From Sphingomonas sp. 67-36 (GTDB lineage Bacteria > Pseudomonadota > Alphaproteobacteria > Sphingomonadales > Sphingomonadaceae), in the NCBI GenBank assembly GCA_001897375.1, contig MKSU01000003.1:95505-159504 (forward strand): a DNA stretch of 64,000 nt. Reading direction: 5' to 3'. A program made the translations under genes and the position numbers. A model generated the notes under the pieces. It searched no databases. It was not told the origin of the DNA and worked only from the letters and a program-made list of their open reading frames with translations. Positions 37,321 to 46,279 of this stretch are shown piece by piece. Position 1 is the stretch's first letter. Every line of letters begins with the position of its first letter.

Positions 37321-37478
37321 CCGCATCCTCCGTGGCGATAGTGCCGCTCGCGTCGAACGCATTCCCGCGCCAATCGTTCACTGAATTGTCGCTGTTTGTT
37401 TCGCCGGCATGGATGTACTGACCGCCTGAACATCGGAACGATATCCGCCGCACCCTGTTTCATGCCGAGCCGCAGGGG

Positions 37479-38615
37479 ATGTCGGAGATGATGAGGCTCG
37501 CGAGCTTGCGGATCGTGACGCTGGCCGGCGCGTGCCTGGGCGTTGGCTACGCCCCTCCCGCGTGGGCGGATGATCCGCCTCCGGTCGTTTCGGTTGCCAT
37601 CCGCAATACACTCGACGCCTGGACGATTCTCCAGGGCGAACGAAGCCAGCCTGTCGTGCTCGACCGTCTGCAGGTATCCGGCACGATCGCTTTCGATCGC
37701 ATCGGCGTCGATGGCCTGAGCATCCACGCCCAGGTGTTCCGTTTTTCAGGATCGAGCCTGAGCGAGCGCATCGGCGACGTTCAGACGGCGGATGCGATCG
37801 ATACATTGCCGGTGACGCGGCTGTTCGAGGCCTGGGTCGAGAAGAAGTGGGGGACCAGGGATCGCAGTGTCGCGGTCCGGCTGGGGCTTATGGACCTCAA
37901 TGCCGACTTCGATTCAATCGCCGCCGGGAGCCTGTTCATCAATTCGTCCCATGGGGTTGGTGCCGATCTCGCACGCAGTGGCCTGAACGGGCCGTCTATT
38001 TATCCGGTTTCGGCATTGGGCGCGCGCCTCAACGTCGCTCCTTCCAAAAGGTTCGCCATCCGATATGCGTTGCTCGATGGCGTGGCTGGCGATTCGGCAC
38101 GCCCACGGGCCTTCGTCATTGCACGCCTTGCGCCGCGTGACGGCACGCTGTCGATCGGGCAAATGGATTGGCGACCAAGCGAGCAAATCCATCTTGCGCT
38201 TGGCGCCTGGCGTTACAGTCGGTCCGCGCCGACGCTCGACGGTCGCGGTCGCGGTTTTCGGCAAGGCTTGTTCGTGGAGGTCGAGAAATCGCTGACCAGG
38301 CGTTTGGGCGCGTGGGTCCGTGTGGGCGCGGACGATAGTGCCGTCGAGCCGGTGAGCGGATATCTGGGAGCGGGCTTCGTTTTGAAGAACCCGTTCGCCG
38401 GGCGCTCCGACGACAGCGTCGGACTCGCGGTGGCGCGCGCCTTCAATAGTTCGGAAGCGCGTCGACTCAAAGGTGTTGAAGCGGCCGAGACAGGTCTCGA
38501 ACTCACCTATCGGTTGGCTGGGGCGGCAGGATTCGAACCTGCGTATGACGGTACCAAAAACCGTTGCCTTACCGCTTGGCGACGCCCCAGCATCCGTGGC
38601 GGAGGCGCCCCTTAG
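37479..38615 (+). CDS. OprB-like carbohydrate porin, 3' end overlapping tRNA-Gln
   Basis: 378 residues as an open frame. Signal peptide about 1-30 (AWADD), then beta-strands typical of OprB-type porins (AFDRIGVDGLSIHAQVFRFSG, LFEAWVEKKW, GLMDLNADFDSI). Similarity ends near residue 347 (GLELTYRLA); the remaining 30 residues are translated antisense tRNA-Gln plus flank and cannot be native. OprB proteins normally have one or two more strands with a terminal aromatic, so the 3' end appears to have been removed at the tRNA. The start among several nearby ATGs (37479, 37488, 37491) is uncertain. Confidence 0.75.
   Translation: MSEMMRLASLRIVTLAGACLGVGYAPPAWADDPPPVVSVAIRNTLDAWTILQGERSQPVVLDRLQVSGTIAFDRIGVDGLSIHAQVFRFSGSSLSERIGDVQTADAIDTLPVTRLFEAWVEKKWGTRDRSVAVRLGLMDLNADFDSIAAGSLFINSSHGVGADLARSGLNGPSIYPVSALGARLNVAPSKRFAIRYALLDGVAGDSARPRAFVIARLAPRDGTLSIGQMDWRPSEQIHLALGAWRYSRSAPTLDGRGRGFRQGLFVEVEKSLTRRLGAWVRVGADDSAVEPVSGYLGAGFVLKNPFAGRSDDSVGLAVARAFNSSEARRLKGVEAAETGLELTYRLAGAAGFEPAYDGTKNRCLTAWRRPSIRGGGAP
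38515..38589 (-). tRNA. tRNA-Gln (anticodon TTG)
   Basis: 75-nt cloverleaf on the minus strand: acceptor TGGGGCG paired with CGCCCCA, anticodon stem ACGGT/ACCGT with loop TTTTGGT (anticodon TTG), T-arm CAGG-TTCGAAT-CCTG, discriminator G and encoded CCA. Fully intact. Its 3' end faces the truncated porin gene and lies antisense within the end of that open frame. Confidence 0.95.
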
Positions 38616-38690
38616 CGCGCGTCGGGCGCGACCGCAATTGCCGTGATCGCCGGACGCCGCGTTCGCACACGACGCCCGGCCCGCACAATG

Positions 38691-40757
38691 CTATTCGGCG
38701 CGCGCCTTGGCCGCGCCGGCGCGATAGCGATCGAACCACGCGATGATTGCCGAAGCCTTGGCCGCGCTCTGCGAGGGACGGGCGGCAAGCCCGCCGTGGC
38801 TGGCGCCGGGCACCTTGACCAGCGCGGTCGGCACGCCGCGGATCTGGAGCGCGGCATAATATTGCTCGCTCTCGCTGACGGGCGTGCGATAATCCGCGCC
38901 GCCGACCACGACCAGCGTGGGTGTCTTGACGTTGCCGACGAGGCTCAGCGGCGAGCGGTTCCAGTAGCTCATCGGGTCTTCCCACGGCTTCTTGGCGAAC
39001 CAGTAGCGTGAGGTGAAAACGGTGTTGTCCATCGTCAGCGCCTCGCTCGTCCAGTTGATGACAGGCTTCTGCGTCGCGGCCGCCTTGAAGCGATCGGTCT
39101 TGCCGACGATCCAGGCGGTGAGCACGCCGCCGCCGGAGCCGCCCGTGACGAACAGGTTGTCCGGGTCCGCCGTGCCATCCGCGATCGCCGCGTCGACCGA
39201 CGCCATCAGGTCGTCATAGTCCTGACTGGGATAGTTCTTGTCGATCAGGTTGGCGAATTCCGCGCCATAGGAGGTCGATCCGCGCGGATTGGTCCACAGC
39301 ACGGCATAGCCGGCGGCGGCATAGAGTTGCACGTCGGTGGAGAAACCGGGGCCGTAAGCGCTGTTCGGCCCGCCGTGGATTTCGAGGATCAGCGGCACCT
39401 TCTGTCCCGGCTGGCGGCCGGGCGGTGTGGCGAGCCACGCATCGATCGCGCGGCCGTCCGGCGCGGTGACGGCGATCTTGCGCACCGGTGCGAGCGCCTT
39501 CGCCTCCAGCAGATTGGCGTTGAGGTCGGTCAGCCGCCGCGCCTTGCCGCCGGACCACGCCCATATGTCGGCGGGCGCGCTGGCATCGCCGCCGGTATAG
39601 GCGACCACGCCGCCGCGCGAGACGGAGAAATCGCCGCCGGTATAGGGCCGGTCGATCCCGCCGCCGGTGATATTGTCGGCGATCGGCGTCAGATGCCCGT
39701 CGAGCGTCACGCGCGCCAGCTTGCGCTTCCCGTGATCGTCATAGCTGGCGTAGAGGCTCTTGCCGTCCGCGCTCCACGCCGCATCCTCGATCGCGCGGTC
39801 GAGCGAGGCGGTCAGCGAGCGCGGCGCGTCGGCGGTGCGGCCGCCGACATAGAGTTGCGTGTTCTCATAGCTGCGGTGGTGGTCATCGAAGCCGAGCCAC
39901 GCGATGCGCGCGCCATCGGGGGAAAAGACCGGCGCATTGTCCGGCCCGTCGCGCGTGGTGAGCGTGCGCAGCTCGCCGCTCGCTGCATCGACGGCATAGA
40001 CGTCGCTGTTCATCACCTGCCGCTCGGCATCGGGGGTGCGGATCGCCGAGAACAGGATGGTGCGGCCGTCCGGGCTCCACGAAAGCGGGCCGCTGTCGTC
40101 GAACTTGCCGAAGGTGAGCTGGCGCGCGCCGCCACCATCGGCCGAGACGACGAAGACATGGTCGTTGCCCGGCTTGATATAGCCGCCGCCGTCCGCGCGA
40201 TAGTTGACGCGGTCGATCACCTCCAGCGGCTCGGCCCATTTCGCCCCCTCGGGCTTGGCGGGGGCCTTGCCGAGCCTGGTCGGCTCGCCCGCGACCGTCG
40301 CGATATAGGCGAGGCGGTGGCCGTCCGGCGACCACGCGAGCGCGTTGGGATCGTTCGGCAGCGTCGTCACCCGCGTCGCCGCCTCGCTGCCCAGCCAGCG
40401 GACGAACAATTGCGGGTTGGTTCCATCCGACGCGACATAGGCGATGCGCGTGCCGTCGGGCGACCAGCGCGGGCTGGAGCCGCTCGCCGCGAACGGCGTC
40501 TGCCGCCCGGTGGCGACGTCGATCAGCCACAGCGAGGACTGCATCCGGTCGGTCATCACGTCGCCCGAACGGCGGACATAGACGATGGTGCGGCCGTCCG
40601 GGCTGATCCGCGGATCGGCGGCGATCGAAAGCTGAAACAGGTCGCTGCCGGTGAAGACACGGGTGGGCGCGTCGACGGGCGCGGCATTCGGCTGGATCTC
40701 CGCCAGCGCGGGCACGGCGGCCGTGGCGAGAAGAAGGGCGGCGATTAGGCGCATCAT
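38691..40757 (-). CDS. S9 family prolyl oligopeptidase-like peptidase (DPP4/acylaminoacyl-peptidase type)
   Basis: 688 residues from the first of two ATGs at 40757. Signal peptide 1-19 (ALAE), a WD40-like beta-propeller (about 40-410, repeated SPDGR/WSPDG units), and a C-terminal alpha/beta hydrolase domain with S541 in TGGSGGG, Asp in VVGGADYRTP and His in VPGASHGG. Cleaves short peptides in the periplasm, usually acyl- or dipeptides from the N-terminus. The open frame extends upstream over the uracil-glycosylase gene in another sense and is not coding. A 16-bp perfect palindrome lies 33 bp upstream of the start. Confidence 0.92.
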   Translation of the reverse strand: MMRLIAALLLATAAVPALAEIQPNAAPVDAPTRVFTGSDLFQLSIAADPRISPDGRTIVYVRRSGDVMTDRMQSSLWLIDVATGRQTPFAASGSSPRWSPDGTRIAYVASDGTNPQLFVRWLGSEAATRVTTLPNDPNALAWSPDGHRLAYIATVAGEPTRLGKAPAKPEGAKWAEPLEVIDRVNYRADGGGYIKPGNDHVFVVSADGGGARQLTFGKFDDSGPLSWSPDGRTILFSAIRTPDAERQVMNSDVYAVDAASGELRTLTTRDGPDNAPVFSPDGARIAWLGFDDHHRSYENTQLYVGGRTADAPRSLTASLDRAIEDAAWSADGKSLYASYDDHGKRKLARVTLDGHLTPIADNITGGGIDRPYTGGDFSVSRGGVVAYTGGDASAPADIWAWSGGKARRLTDLNANLLEAKALAPVRKIAVTAPDGRAIDAWLATPPGRQPGQKVPLILEIHGGPNSAYGPGFSTDVQLYAAAGYAVLWTNPRGSTSYGAEFANLIDKNYPSQDYDDLMASVDAAIADGTADPDNLFVTGGSGGGVLTAWIVGKTDRFKAAATQKPVINWTSEALTMDNTVFTSRYWFAKKPWEDPMSYWNRSPLSLVGNVKTPTLVVVGGADYRTPVSESEQYYAALQIRGVPTALVKVPGASHGGLAARPSQSAAKASAIIAWFDRYRAGAAKARAE

Positions 40758-40789
40758 GATTCCCCCGAATTCGTTCTGATGGGACGAGG

Positions 40790-40805
40790 GATGCTGCGCA
40801 GCATC
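40790..40805. promoter_or_regulatory. Perfect 16-bp palindrome upstream of the S9 peptidase
   Basis: GATGCTGCGCAGCATC, in the 89-bp gap between the uracil-glycosylase stop and the peptidase start. Could be an operator or, on the minus strand, a short hairpin ending the upstream operon. Confidence 0.4.
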
Positions 40806-40846
40806 GGCGCTGGCAAGGGCGATATGCCTGATCTGCTCGTGTTTTT

Positions 40847-41473
40847 TCAGGAAAGGGGGTGGATGGACCGATCGGTCAGCGCCGCGCGGACGGCGGCTTG
40901 CAGGTCCGGCAGCATCTCCCCCTCGAACCACGGATTGCGTGCGAGCCACGGCTGGTTGCGCGGCGAGGGGTGGGGAAGGGGCAGCACGCCCCGCGGCAGA
41001 TATTCGCGCCACGCCCGGACGGTATCGCCGAGCGTCGCCTTGCGCGCCGCGCCGAGATAGCTTGCCAGCGCATATTGGCCGATCAGCAGCGTCAGCCCGA
41101 TATCCGGCAGCAGCGCGGCGAGCCGGGCGTGCCAGCGCGGCGCGCATTCCGGCCGGGGTGGATTGTCGCCCGACGCGGCCTTGCCGGGATAGCAGAGGCC
41201 CATCGGAATGATCGCGACCTTTTCCGCATCGTAGAACTCGGCCGGCGTGAGGCCGATCCACGCGCGCAGCCGGTTGCCGGAGGCGTCGTCCCACGGGATG
41301 CCGCTCTGATGCACCTTGCGGCCGGGGGCTTGCCCGACAATGCGCAGCCGCGCGTTCCGGCCAGCCTGCACCACCGGGCGCGGCTCATGCGGCAGGTGGG
41401 GCGCGCACAGGCGGCAGCGGCCTATCTCGTCAAGCAGATCGGCCAGCGGTTTCTCATCGGGGGCAATCGGCAT
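40847..41473 (-). CDS. Uracil-DNA glycosylase family protein
   Basis: 208 residues, single-domain UDG superfamily. N-terminal CRLCAPHLPHEPRPVVQ and the active-site region IVGQAPGRKVHQSGIPWDDASGNRLRAWIG (about 44-73) resemble the MUG/family-4-like groups; HPSPRN near 168 is the C-terminal motif. Only the C-x2-C pair at 20-23 is seen, so a complete Fe-S cluster as in family 4 is doubtful. Likely excises uracil or another deaminated base. Second-last gene of a minus-strand cluster, 6 nt after DUF488. Confidence 0.85.
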   Translation of the reverse strand: MPIAPDEKPLADLLDEIGRCRLCAPHLPHEPRPVVQAGRNARLRIVGQAPGRKVHQSGIPWDDASGNRLRAWIGLTPAEFYDAEKVAIIPMGLCYPGKAASGDNPPRPECAPRWHARLAALLPDIGLTLLIGQYALASYLGAARKATLGDTVRAWREYLPRGVLPLPHPSPRNQPWLARNPWFEGEMLPDLQAAVRAALTDRSIHPLS

Positions 41474-41479
41474 GGCGTG

Positions 41480-42040
41480 TCAGAACAGGCTGGCCTGCGC
41501 CGGCGGGTAGGTGATCGCGGTTCCCTCGACATGCGCAAAGGGCGTCAGCCGATGTGGGCGCCAGTCCGTCTCCGAGAGTATCTCGATCACCGGCACGTCG
41601 CGGACGACCAGCGCGTCCGCGATCAGCGAGCGGTGGCAGCGCCACGGCACCGCCTCCGCGCACATGATGGCAGTCCGCCGCTCCCTGCCGAGCGCGATCA
41701 GCTCCTCGACGGCCTCACGGAACGCTGCTGTCTGCATATGGTCGGCATAGCCGCGAAAGCTCTCGTTGCGCCAACCCTTATTGGGCGAGTCCGCATCGGG
41801 ATGCCGCAGCCCGCCGAGCGCCGGCATCGCCGCATAGGCGATGTGCGCCGTCGCGAGGCTCGCGGCGAGCGCGTCCGCGTTGAACTGCGGATTGTGTCGC
41901 GAGCGCGGCACCGTCCGCACGTCGATGAGCCGGGCGACGGCATAGGCGCCGAGCAGCGCCAGGAAGCGTTCGATTGGCAGCGTCGAATGGCCGACGGTGA
42001 AGACCGTCCCCGGCGGCCATGTGTCGCGCTCTTGCGTCAT
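41480..42040 (-). CDS. DUF488 domain protein
   Basis: 186 residues. Begins TVFTVGHSTLPIERFLALLGAYAVARLIDVRTVPRSRHNPQFN, the DUF488 signature, with CAEAVPWRCHRSLIADAL near 142-159. DUF488 proteins are small, cysteine-containing and uncharacterised, often beside DNA-repair genes. ATGA overlap with the upstream histidine kinase stop and a 6-nt gap to the uracil-glycosylase gene indicate co-translation. Confidence 0.88.
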   Translation of the reverse strand: MTQERDTWPPGTVFTVGHSTLPIERFLALLGAYAVARLIDVRTVPRSRHNPQFNADALAASLATAHIAYAAMPALGGLRHPDADSPNKGWRNESFRGYADHMQTAAFREAVEELIALGRERRTAIMCAEAVPWRCHRSLIADALVVRDVPVIEILSETDWRPHRLTPFAHVEGTAITYPPAQASLF

Positions 42041-44667
42041 CCCGCCGCCTGCATCACCGCGCGGTTCAGCGCCAGCTGGGTGAAGGGCTTATTGAGGCGG
42101 CGGATTTCCGGGCCCAGTTCACTTGGCACCTCGCCATAGCCGGTCGCGAGGATGATCGGCAGCATCGGCCGGCGCGCCCGCACCTGCGCGACAAGCTCGC
42201 TACCCGTCATGCCCGGCATGACCTGATCGGTGATGAGCAGGTCGATATCCTCGCGCTGTTCGATCAGCGCGAGCGCCTCGTCACCCGAAGGCGCGATCAG
42301 CACCTGGTGGCCGAGGTCCTCCAGCAGGGCGGCGGTGTTCTTCAGGATGAGCGCATCGTCGTCCACGACCAGGATATTGTGCGGCGTCCCGGCGGGCATC
42401 GCTTCGGCATTCCCGTCCGATGTCGGTTGCCCCACTCCGCCCTTCCTCACCGGCAGCCAGATATGCGCGCGCGTGCCCTTGCTGACCTCGCTCTCCAGCT
42501 CGAACGCACCGCCGAGCTGGTGGAGATAGCCATGCACCATCGACAGTCCCAGCCCGGTGCCCTTGCCTACTCCCTTGGTGGTGAAGAACGGGTCGCTGGC
42601 GCGCGCGAGCGTGGCGGCGTCCATGCCGCTGCCGTTGTCGGTCACCGTCAGGCGCACGTAGCGGCCGGTCCGCAGCCCCGCGACCTCGCCGTCCGCGACG
42701 TTGCGGTGGATCGCGTCGATGGTGATGGTGCCGCCCTCCGGCATCGCGTCGCGCGCGTTCACGGCGAGGTTGAGCAGCGCCATCTCAAGCTGGTTCACGT
42801 CGGCCGATACGGTCGGCAGGTCGGCGCGGAAGCGGGTTTCGAGGATGAAGGTCGGCCCGAGCGAGCGTTGCAGCAATTCCATCATGTCGGCGACCAGCGC
42901 CGGGATATGGACGATCTCGGCGGTAAGCTCCTGCCGCCGTGCGAAAGCCAGCATCCTCTGGGTGAGCGCCGCGCCGCGCTCCGCCGCCTTGACCGAATTG
43001 TCGAGCAGCGAGGTGATCTGCGGATTGGCCGGCACGCGCTTGCGCAGCAGCTCGAGGCCCGACAGCACCGCCGCCAGCAGATTGTTGAAATCATGCGCGA
43101 TGCCGCCGGTAAGTTGCCCGATCGCCTCCATCTTCTGCGACTGGAACAGCGCCTCGCGCGCCAGTTCCAGCTCGCGATGGGCCTGATCGCGCTCGGTGAC
43201 GTCGCGGGTGATCTTGGCGAAGCCGATCAGGTCCCCCGCATCGTCATGGATCGCATCGATCACCACGCTGGCGCGGAAGCGGGTGCCGTCCTTGCGCTGG
43301 CGCCACCCCTCCGCGAGGTAGCGGCCCTCCCGCCGGGCGGTTTCCAGCGTGCGCGCCGGCTCGCCGCGCTCGCGATCCTCGTCGGTGTAGAAGGTGGAGA
43401 AATGGCGCCCGACGATCTCCTGCGGCGTGTATCCCTTGATCCGCTCCGCGCCGGCGTTCCAGCTCGATACCCTTCCGTCGGTGTCGAGCATGAAGATCGC
43501 ATAATCGGTGACGCCCTGCACGAGCAGGCGGAACTGCGTCTGGCTCCGCTCCAGCGCGGTCGAGCGTTCCTCGACGCGCTGCTCCAGCGTCTCGTTCAGC
43601 TCGCGCAGACGATCGGCGGTGGCGCGCAGCTCCGCCTCGATCCCGGCGCGCTCGACGTGCGCCCAGCTCCGCTCCGCCACCTCGCGGATCAGCGTGAGGT
43701 CGCTGGCCGACCATTGACGCGGCTCGGCATCATGGACGGCCATCACCGCGATCAGGCGCTGCTGCTTGACGAGCGGGATGCAGATCGTCGCGCGGGCGCC
43801 GAGCCGGTCGAATCCCGCTCTTTCGCCTGCTGGCAGATCGCAGTGGCTGTCGCGAATGATAAGCGGCTGGCCCGCGTTGAGCCGCTCGACCGCCATGCCG
43901 CCGAAATCGGCGAGCCGGTAGTGGCCGACGATCGAGGTGGTTCCCGCCCGCGTCCAGTCGCCCCGGATGGTGAAGCCGTCGCCGTCCTCGTCCATGTCGG
44001 CATAGGCGCAGATCGCCACGTCCAGCTTCTCGCCCAGCATCCGGGTGGTGATCGCAAGGATCTCGTCGGCATTGGTGGTGGAAGCGGTCCGCCTGCCGAG
44101 CGTGTCGAGGAAACGGAGCGTCTCCTCGCTTTCCCGCAGCGCGGCGGCGGCTTTCACCATCGCCGTGGTTTCCACCACCACCGCCAGCACGCCCGCCGGG
44201 CGGCCGTCGTCGTCATAGACCGGCGAATAATCGAGGTTCATCCACACGTCCTCGAACCTGCCGGTGCGGTTCAGGCTGAGCAGGTGGTCCCTGTAGGCGA
44301 GCGTGCCGCCGGCCAGCCCGACCTTCATCACATTGTCGTTGAAGTCGGCCACCTCCGGCCACCCCTCGCGCACCCGGCAGCCCAGGATGCGGGGATGATT
44401 GGCGCCGGCGAACACCGAATAGCCGTCGTTGTAGAGCATGATGCCGTCCTCGCCCCACAGCATCACCATCGGCACCGGCGAATGGACGATGAAGGCGACG
44501 ATCGCGCGCAGGCTCTGCGACCAGCAGCGGATCGGGCCGAGCGGCGTGTCGCTCCAGTCATGGTCGACGATGCGGCGCCCCATCTCGCCGCCGGTTTCGA
44601 GCAGGGCGCCGTATGCGGCAGGTTCCGTCACGACTTCCAGCACACCGCTCCCCTCGTCTTGCGACAT
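42037..44667 (-). CDS. PAS-GAF-PAS hybrid sensor histidine kinase
   Basis: 876 residues from ATG 44667; 50 upstream in-frame codons are not family-like. Order: PAS (about 45-165, PVPMVMLWGEDGIMLYNDGYSVFAG), GAF (about 185-335), coiled coil (about 345-385), PAS/PAC (about 390-500, YAIFMLDTDGRVSSWNAGAERIKGY), HisKA with H525 ([14 protein letters not shown]), HATPase ([13 protein letters not shown]) and a receiver domain from about 758 with D814 (LLITDQVMPG). No membrane helices. The N-terminal PAS type is shared with phytochrome-like and light/redox kinases. Leads an operon with DUF488 and uracil-glycosylase. Confidence 0.9.
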   Translation of the reverse strand: MSQDEGSGVLEVVTEPAAYGALLETGGEMGRRIVDHDWSDTPLGPIRCWSQSLRAIVAFIVHSPVPMVMLWGEDGIMLYNDGYSVFAGANHPRILGCRVREGWPEVADFNDNVMKVGLAGGTLAYRDHLLSLNRTGRFEDVWMNLDYSPVYDDDGRPAGVLAVVVETTAMVKAAAALRESEETLRFLDTLGRRTASTTNADEILAITTRMLGEKLDVAICAYADMDEDGDGFTIRGDWTRAGTTSIVGHYRLADFGGMAVERLNAGQPLIIRDSHCDLPAGERAGFDRLGARATICIPLVKQQRLIAVMAVHDAEPRQWSASDLTLIREVAERSWAHVERAGIEAELRATADRLRELNETLEQRVEERSTALERSQTQFRLLVQGVTDYAIFMLDTDGRVSSWNAGAERIKGYTPQEIVGRHFSTFYTDEDRERGEPARTLETARREGRYLAEGWRQRKDGTRFRASVVIDAIHDDAGDLIGFAKITRDVTERDQAHRELELAREALFQSQKMEAIGQLTGGIAHDFNNLLAAVLSGLELLRKRVPANPQITSLLDNSVKAAERGAALTQRMLAFARRQELTAEIVHIPALVADMMELLQRSLGPTFILETRFRADLPTVSADVNQLEMALLNLAVNARDAMPEGGTITIDAIHRNVADGEVAGLRTGRYVRLTVTDNGSGMDAATLARASDPFFTTKGVGKGTGLGLSMVHGYLHQLGGAFELESEVSKGTRAHIWLPVRKGGVGQPTSDGNAEAMPAGTPHNILVVDDDALILKNTAALLEDLGHQVLIAPSGDEALALIEQREDIDLLITDQVMPGMTGSELVAQVRARRPMLPIILATGYGEVPSELGPEIRRLNKPFTQLALNRAVMQAAG

Positions 44668-44705
44668 ATCTATACGCAAATAGCGGAGAAGCGGTTCCGC
44701 TGCGA

Positions 44706-46112
44706 TTATTCCAGCGGCGGGCGGCGGGTATGCCAGTCGGTCATCGTCTGGAAACGATGCGCGGCCCGCAGCAACACGGCTTCGGCGAAATGCCGGCCGA
44801 CGAGCTGCGCGCCGCACGGCAGGCCGTCATCGCTGAACCCGGCGGGGAAGGTGATCGTCGGATGGCGCGAGACGTTGAACGGCAGCGTCCAGGCGAAGAA
44901 ACGCTCGAACTCCTCGCCGCCCGCCGCCATCGCCGCGTCCAGTTCGGCCACCGGACGCGCCGGATGGGGCAGGGCGGGTGCGAGCAGCAGGTCGATTTCC
45001 CCGAACAGCGCGTTCATCTCCCCCGTGAAGCGATCCGCCGCGTTGATCGCCGCGGCGACGTCGCGCGCGGTGGTTTCCGGCGCGCCGTCGAGCATCGCGG
45101 CCAGCCCCGGGCCATAAGCGCTCGCGTGCGCCGGATAGCTGTCACGGTGCGCGTCGGCGACCCCGGCGGTGAGCAACGGGGAGAAAGCGGCGGTCTGGCC
45201 GACGGGGGTGGAGATCGTCCTGATCCGTGCGCCCGCCGCCGCCAGCGTCTCCGCGACATGTCGCAGCGCGCTGACGATCGCGGCATCGCTATCCCGCTCG
45301 ATGCGCTCCCAATCCACGCCGATCGTCATGCCGCTGACCGGCTCCGCCAGGCCGCCCGCATAATCGGGAACGCGGGCGGGCGCGGCGGTGGGGTCGCGCG
45401 GATCGGGGCCGGCGATGGCGCCGATCATCGCCGCCACGTCGACCGCGCTCCGCGCCATCGGCCCGATCGTGTCGAGCGATTCCACCAGCGGCCACACGCC
45501 GTCGCGGCTGACGCGACCCCAGGTGGTCTTCAGCCCGGTTATCCCGTTGAAGGCGGAGGGGATGCGCACGGAACCGCCGGTATCCGATCCCAGCGCGGCG
45601 ACGCACAGGCTCGCGGCGACCGCCACGCCCGAGCCGCTTGACGAGAAGCCGGAGGAATAGCCCGTGCGCCAGGGATTGTCCGGCACCGCCACGTCCGGAT
45701 GGTGGAGGATCGTGGCGCCCTCGGTCATCGCCAGCTTGCCGAGGATGATCGCGCCTGCGCCGCGCAGACGCTCGACGATGGTGGCGTCGCGCACCGCGAC
45801 ATGGCCGGCTCGGCACGGCATCCCCGCCAGCGTCGGTTCCCCGCCGATGTCGATCAGATCCTTGACCGCGATCGGGATGCCGTGGAGCGGGCCGCGATCG
45901 AAGCCGGCGGCAAGCTCGCGATCCGCCCGCGCCGCATCCTCGCGCGCCCGGTCGCGCAGGGGGAGGGCGAAGCTGTGCAACCGGCCGTCGAGGCGATCGA
46001 TGCGATCGAGGAACGATTCGGCCAATGCGCGCGCGCTGATCCTTCCGCCACGCAGATCGGCGCCGAGCGCGCGCACGTCCTTCACCAGGTACGGGTCATC
46101 CAGCGACGCCAT
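44706..46112 (-). CDS. Amidase (amidase signature family)
   Basis: 468 residues. Ser-cisSer-Lys triad signatures: Lys in AVKDLIDIGG near 81, cis-Ser region SSGFSSSGSGVAVAASL near 150-165, and GSDTGGSVRIPSAFNG near 174-189 carrying the nucleophile. Hydrolyses a carboxamide (GatA/AtzF/6-aminohexanoate-type group). No N-terminal signal. GAGGTGAT precedes the ATG. Divergent from a TBDR-Rieske oxygenase operon across 167 bp, so it might act on the same imported compound; it may also lead the kinase operon (38-nt gap). Confidence 0.9.
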   Translation of the reverse strand: MASLDDPYLVKDVRALGADLRGGRISARALAESFLDRIDRLDGRLHSFALPLRDRAREDAARADRELAAGFDRGPLHGIPIAVKDLIDIGGEPTLAGMPCRAGHVAVRDATIVERLRGAGAIILGKLAMTEGATILHHPDVAVPDNPWRTGYSSGFSSSGSGVAVAASLCVAALGSDTGGSVRIPSAFNGITGLKTTWGRVSRDGVWPLVESLDTIGPMARSAVDVAAMIGAIAGPDPRDPTAAPARVPDYAGGLAEPVSGMTIGVDWERIERDSDAAIVSALRHVAETLAAAGARIRTISTPVGQTAAFSPLLTAGVADAHRDSYPAHASAYGPGLAAMLDGAPETTARDVAAAINAADRFTGEMNALFGEIDLLLAPALPHPARPVAELDAAMAAGGEEFERFFAWTLPFNVSRHPTITFPAGFSDDGLPCGAQLVGRHFAEAVLLRAAHRFQTMTDWHTRRPPLE

Positions 46113-46279
46113 ATCACCTCTCCATCCCGAATTTTTTCAGGAAAGTTAGTAAACTACATATTGCGGATAGGGCAACCTCCTCCGGCCGATACCCTTAGTA
46201 GTTGAAGTATTTTTCCGAACGCTGTAGGAGCCGCCCCGATTGTGACCGCGCAAGGGCGCGCAAGGGGAGGGGACACGTG

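Noticed and set aside
38691-41294. N-terminal extension of the S9 peptidase frame over the uracil-glycosylase gene
   Set aside because: A double ATG at 40757 with a signal peptide gives the correct start; the upstream part overlaps another real gene and is not peptidase-like.
42019-45117. A 1,032-codon plus-strand frame opposite the histidine kinase and amidase
   Set aside because: Antisense shadow; composition is biased to Arg/His/Ala and no motif is present, while both minus-strand genes are intact.
46147-46156. TAGT-AA-ACTA short palindrome upstream of the amidase
   Set aside because: Only 4-bp arms in an AT-rich promoter region; expected by chance and no regulator gene is adjacent.
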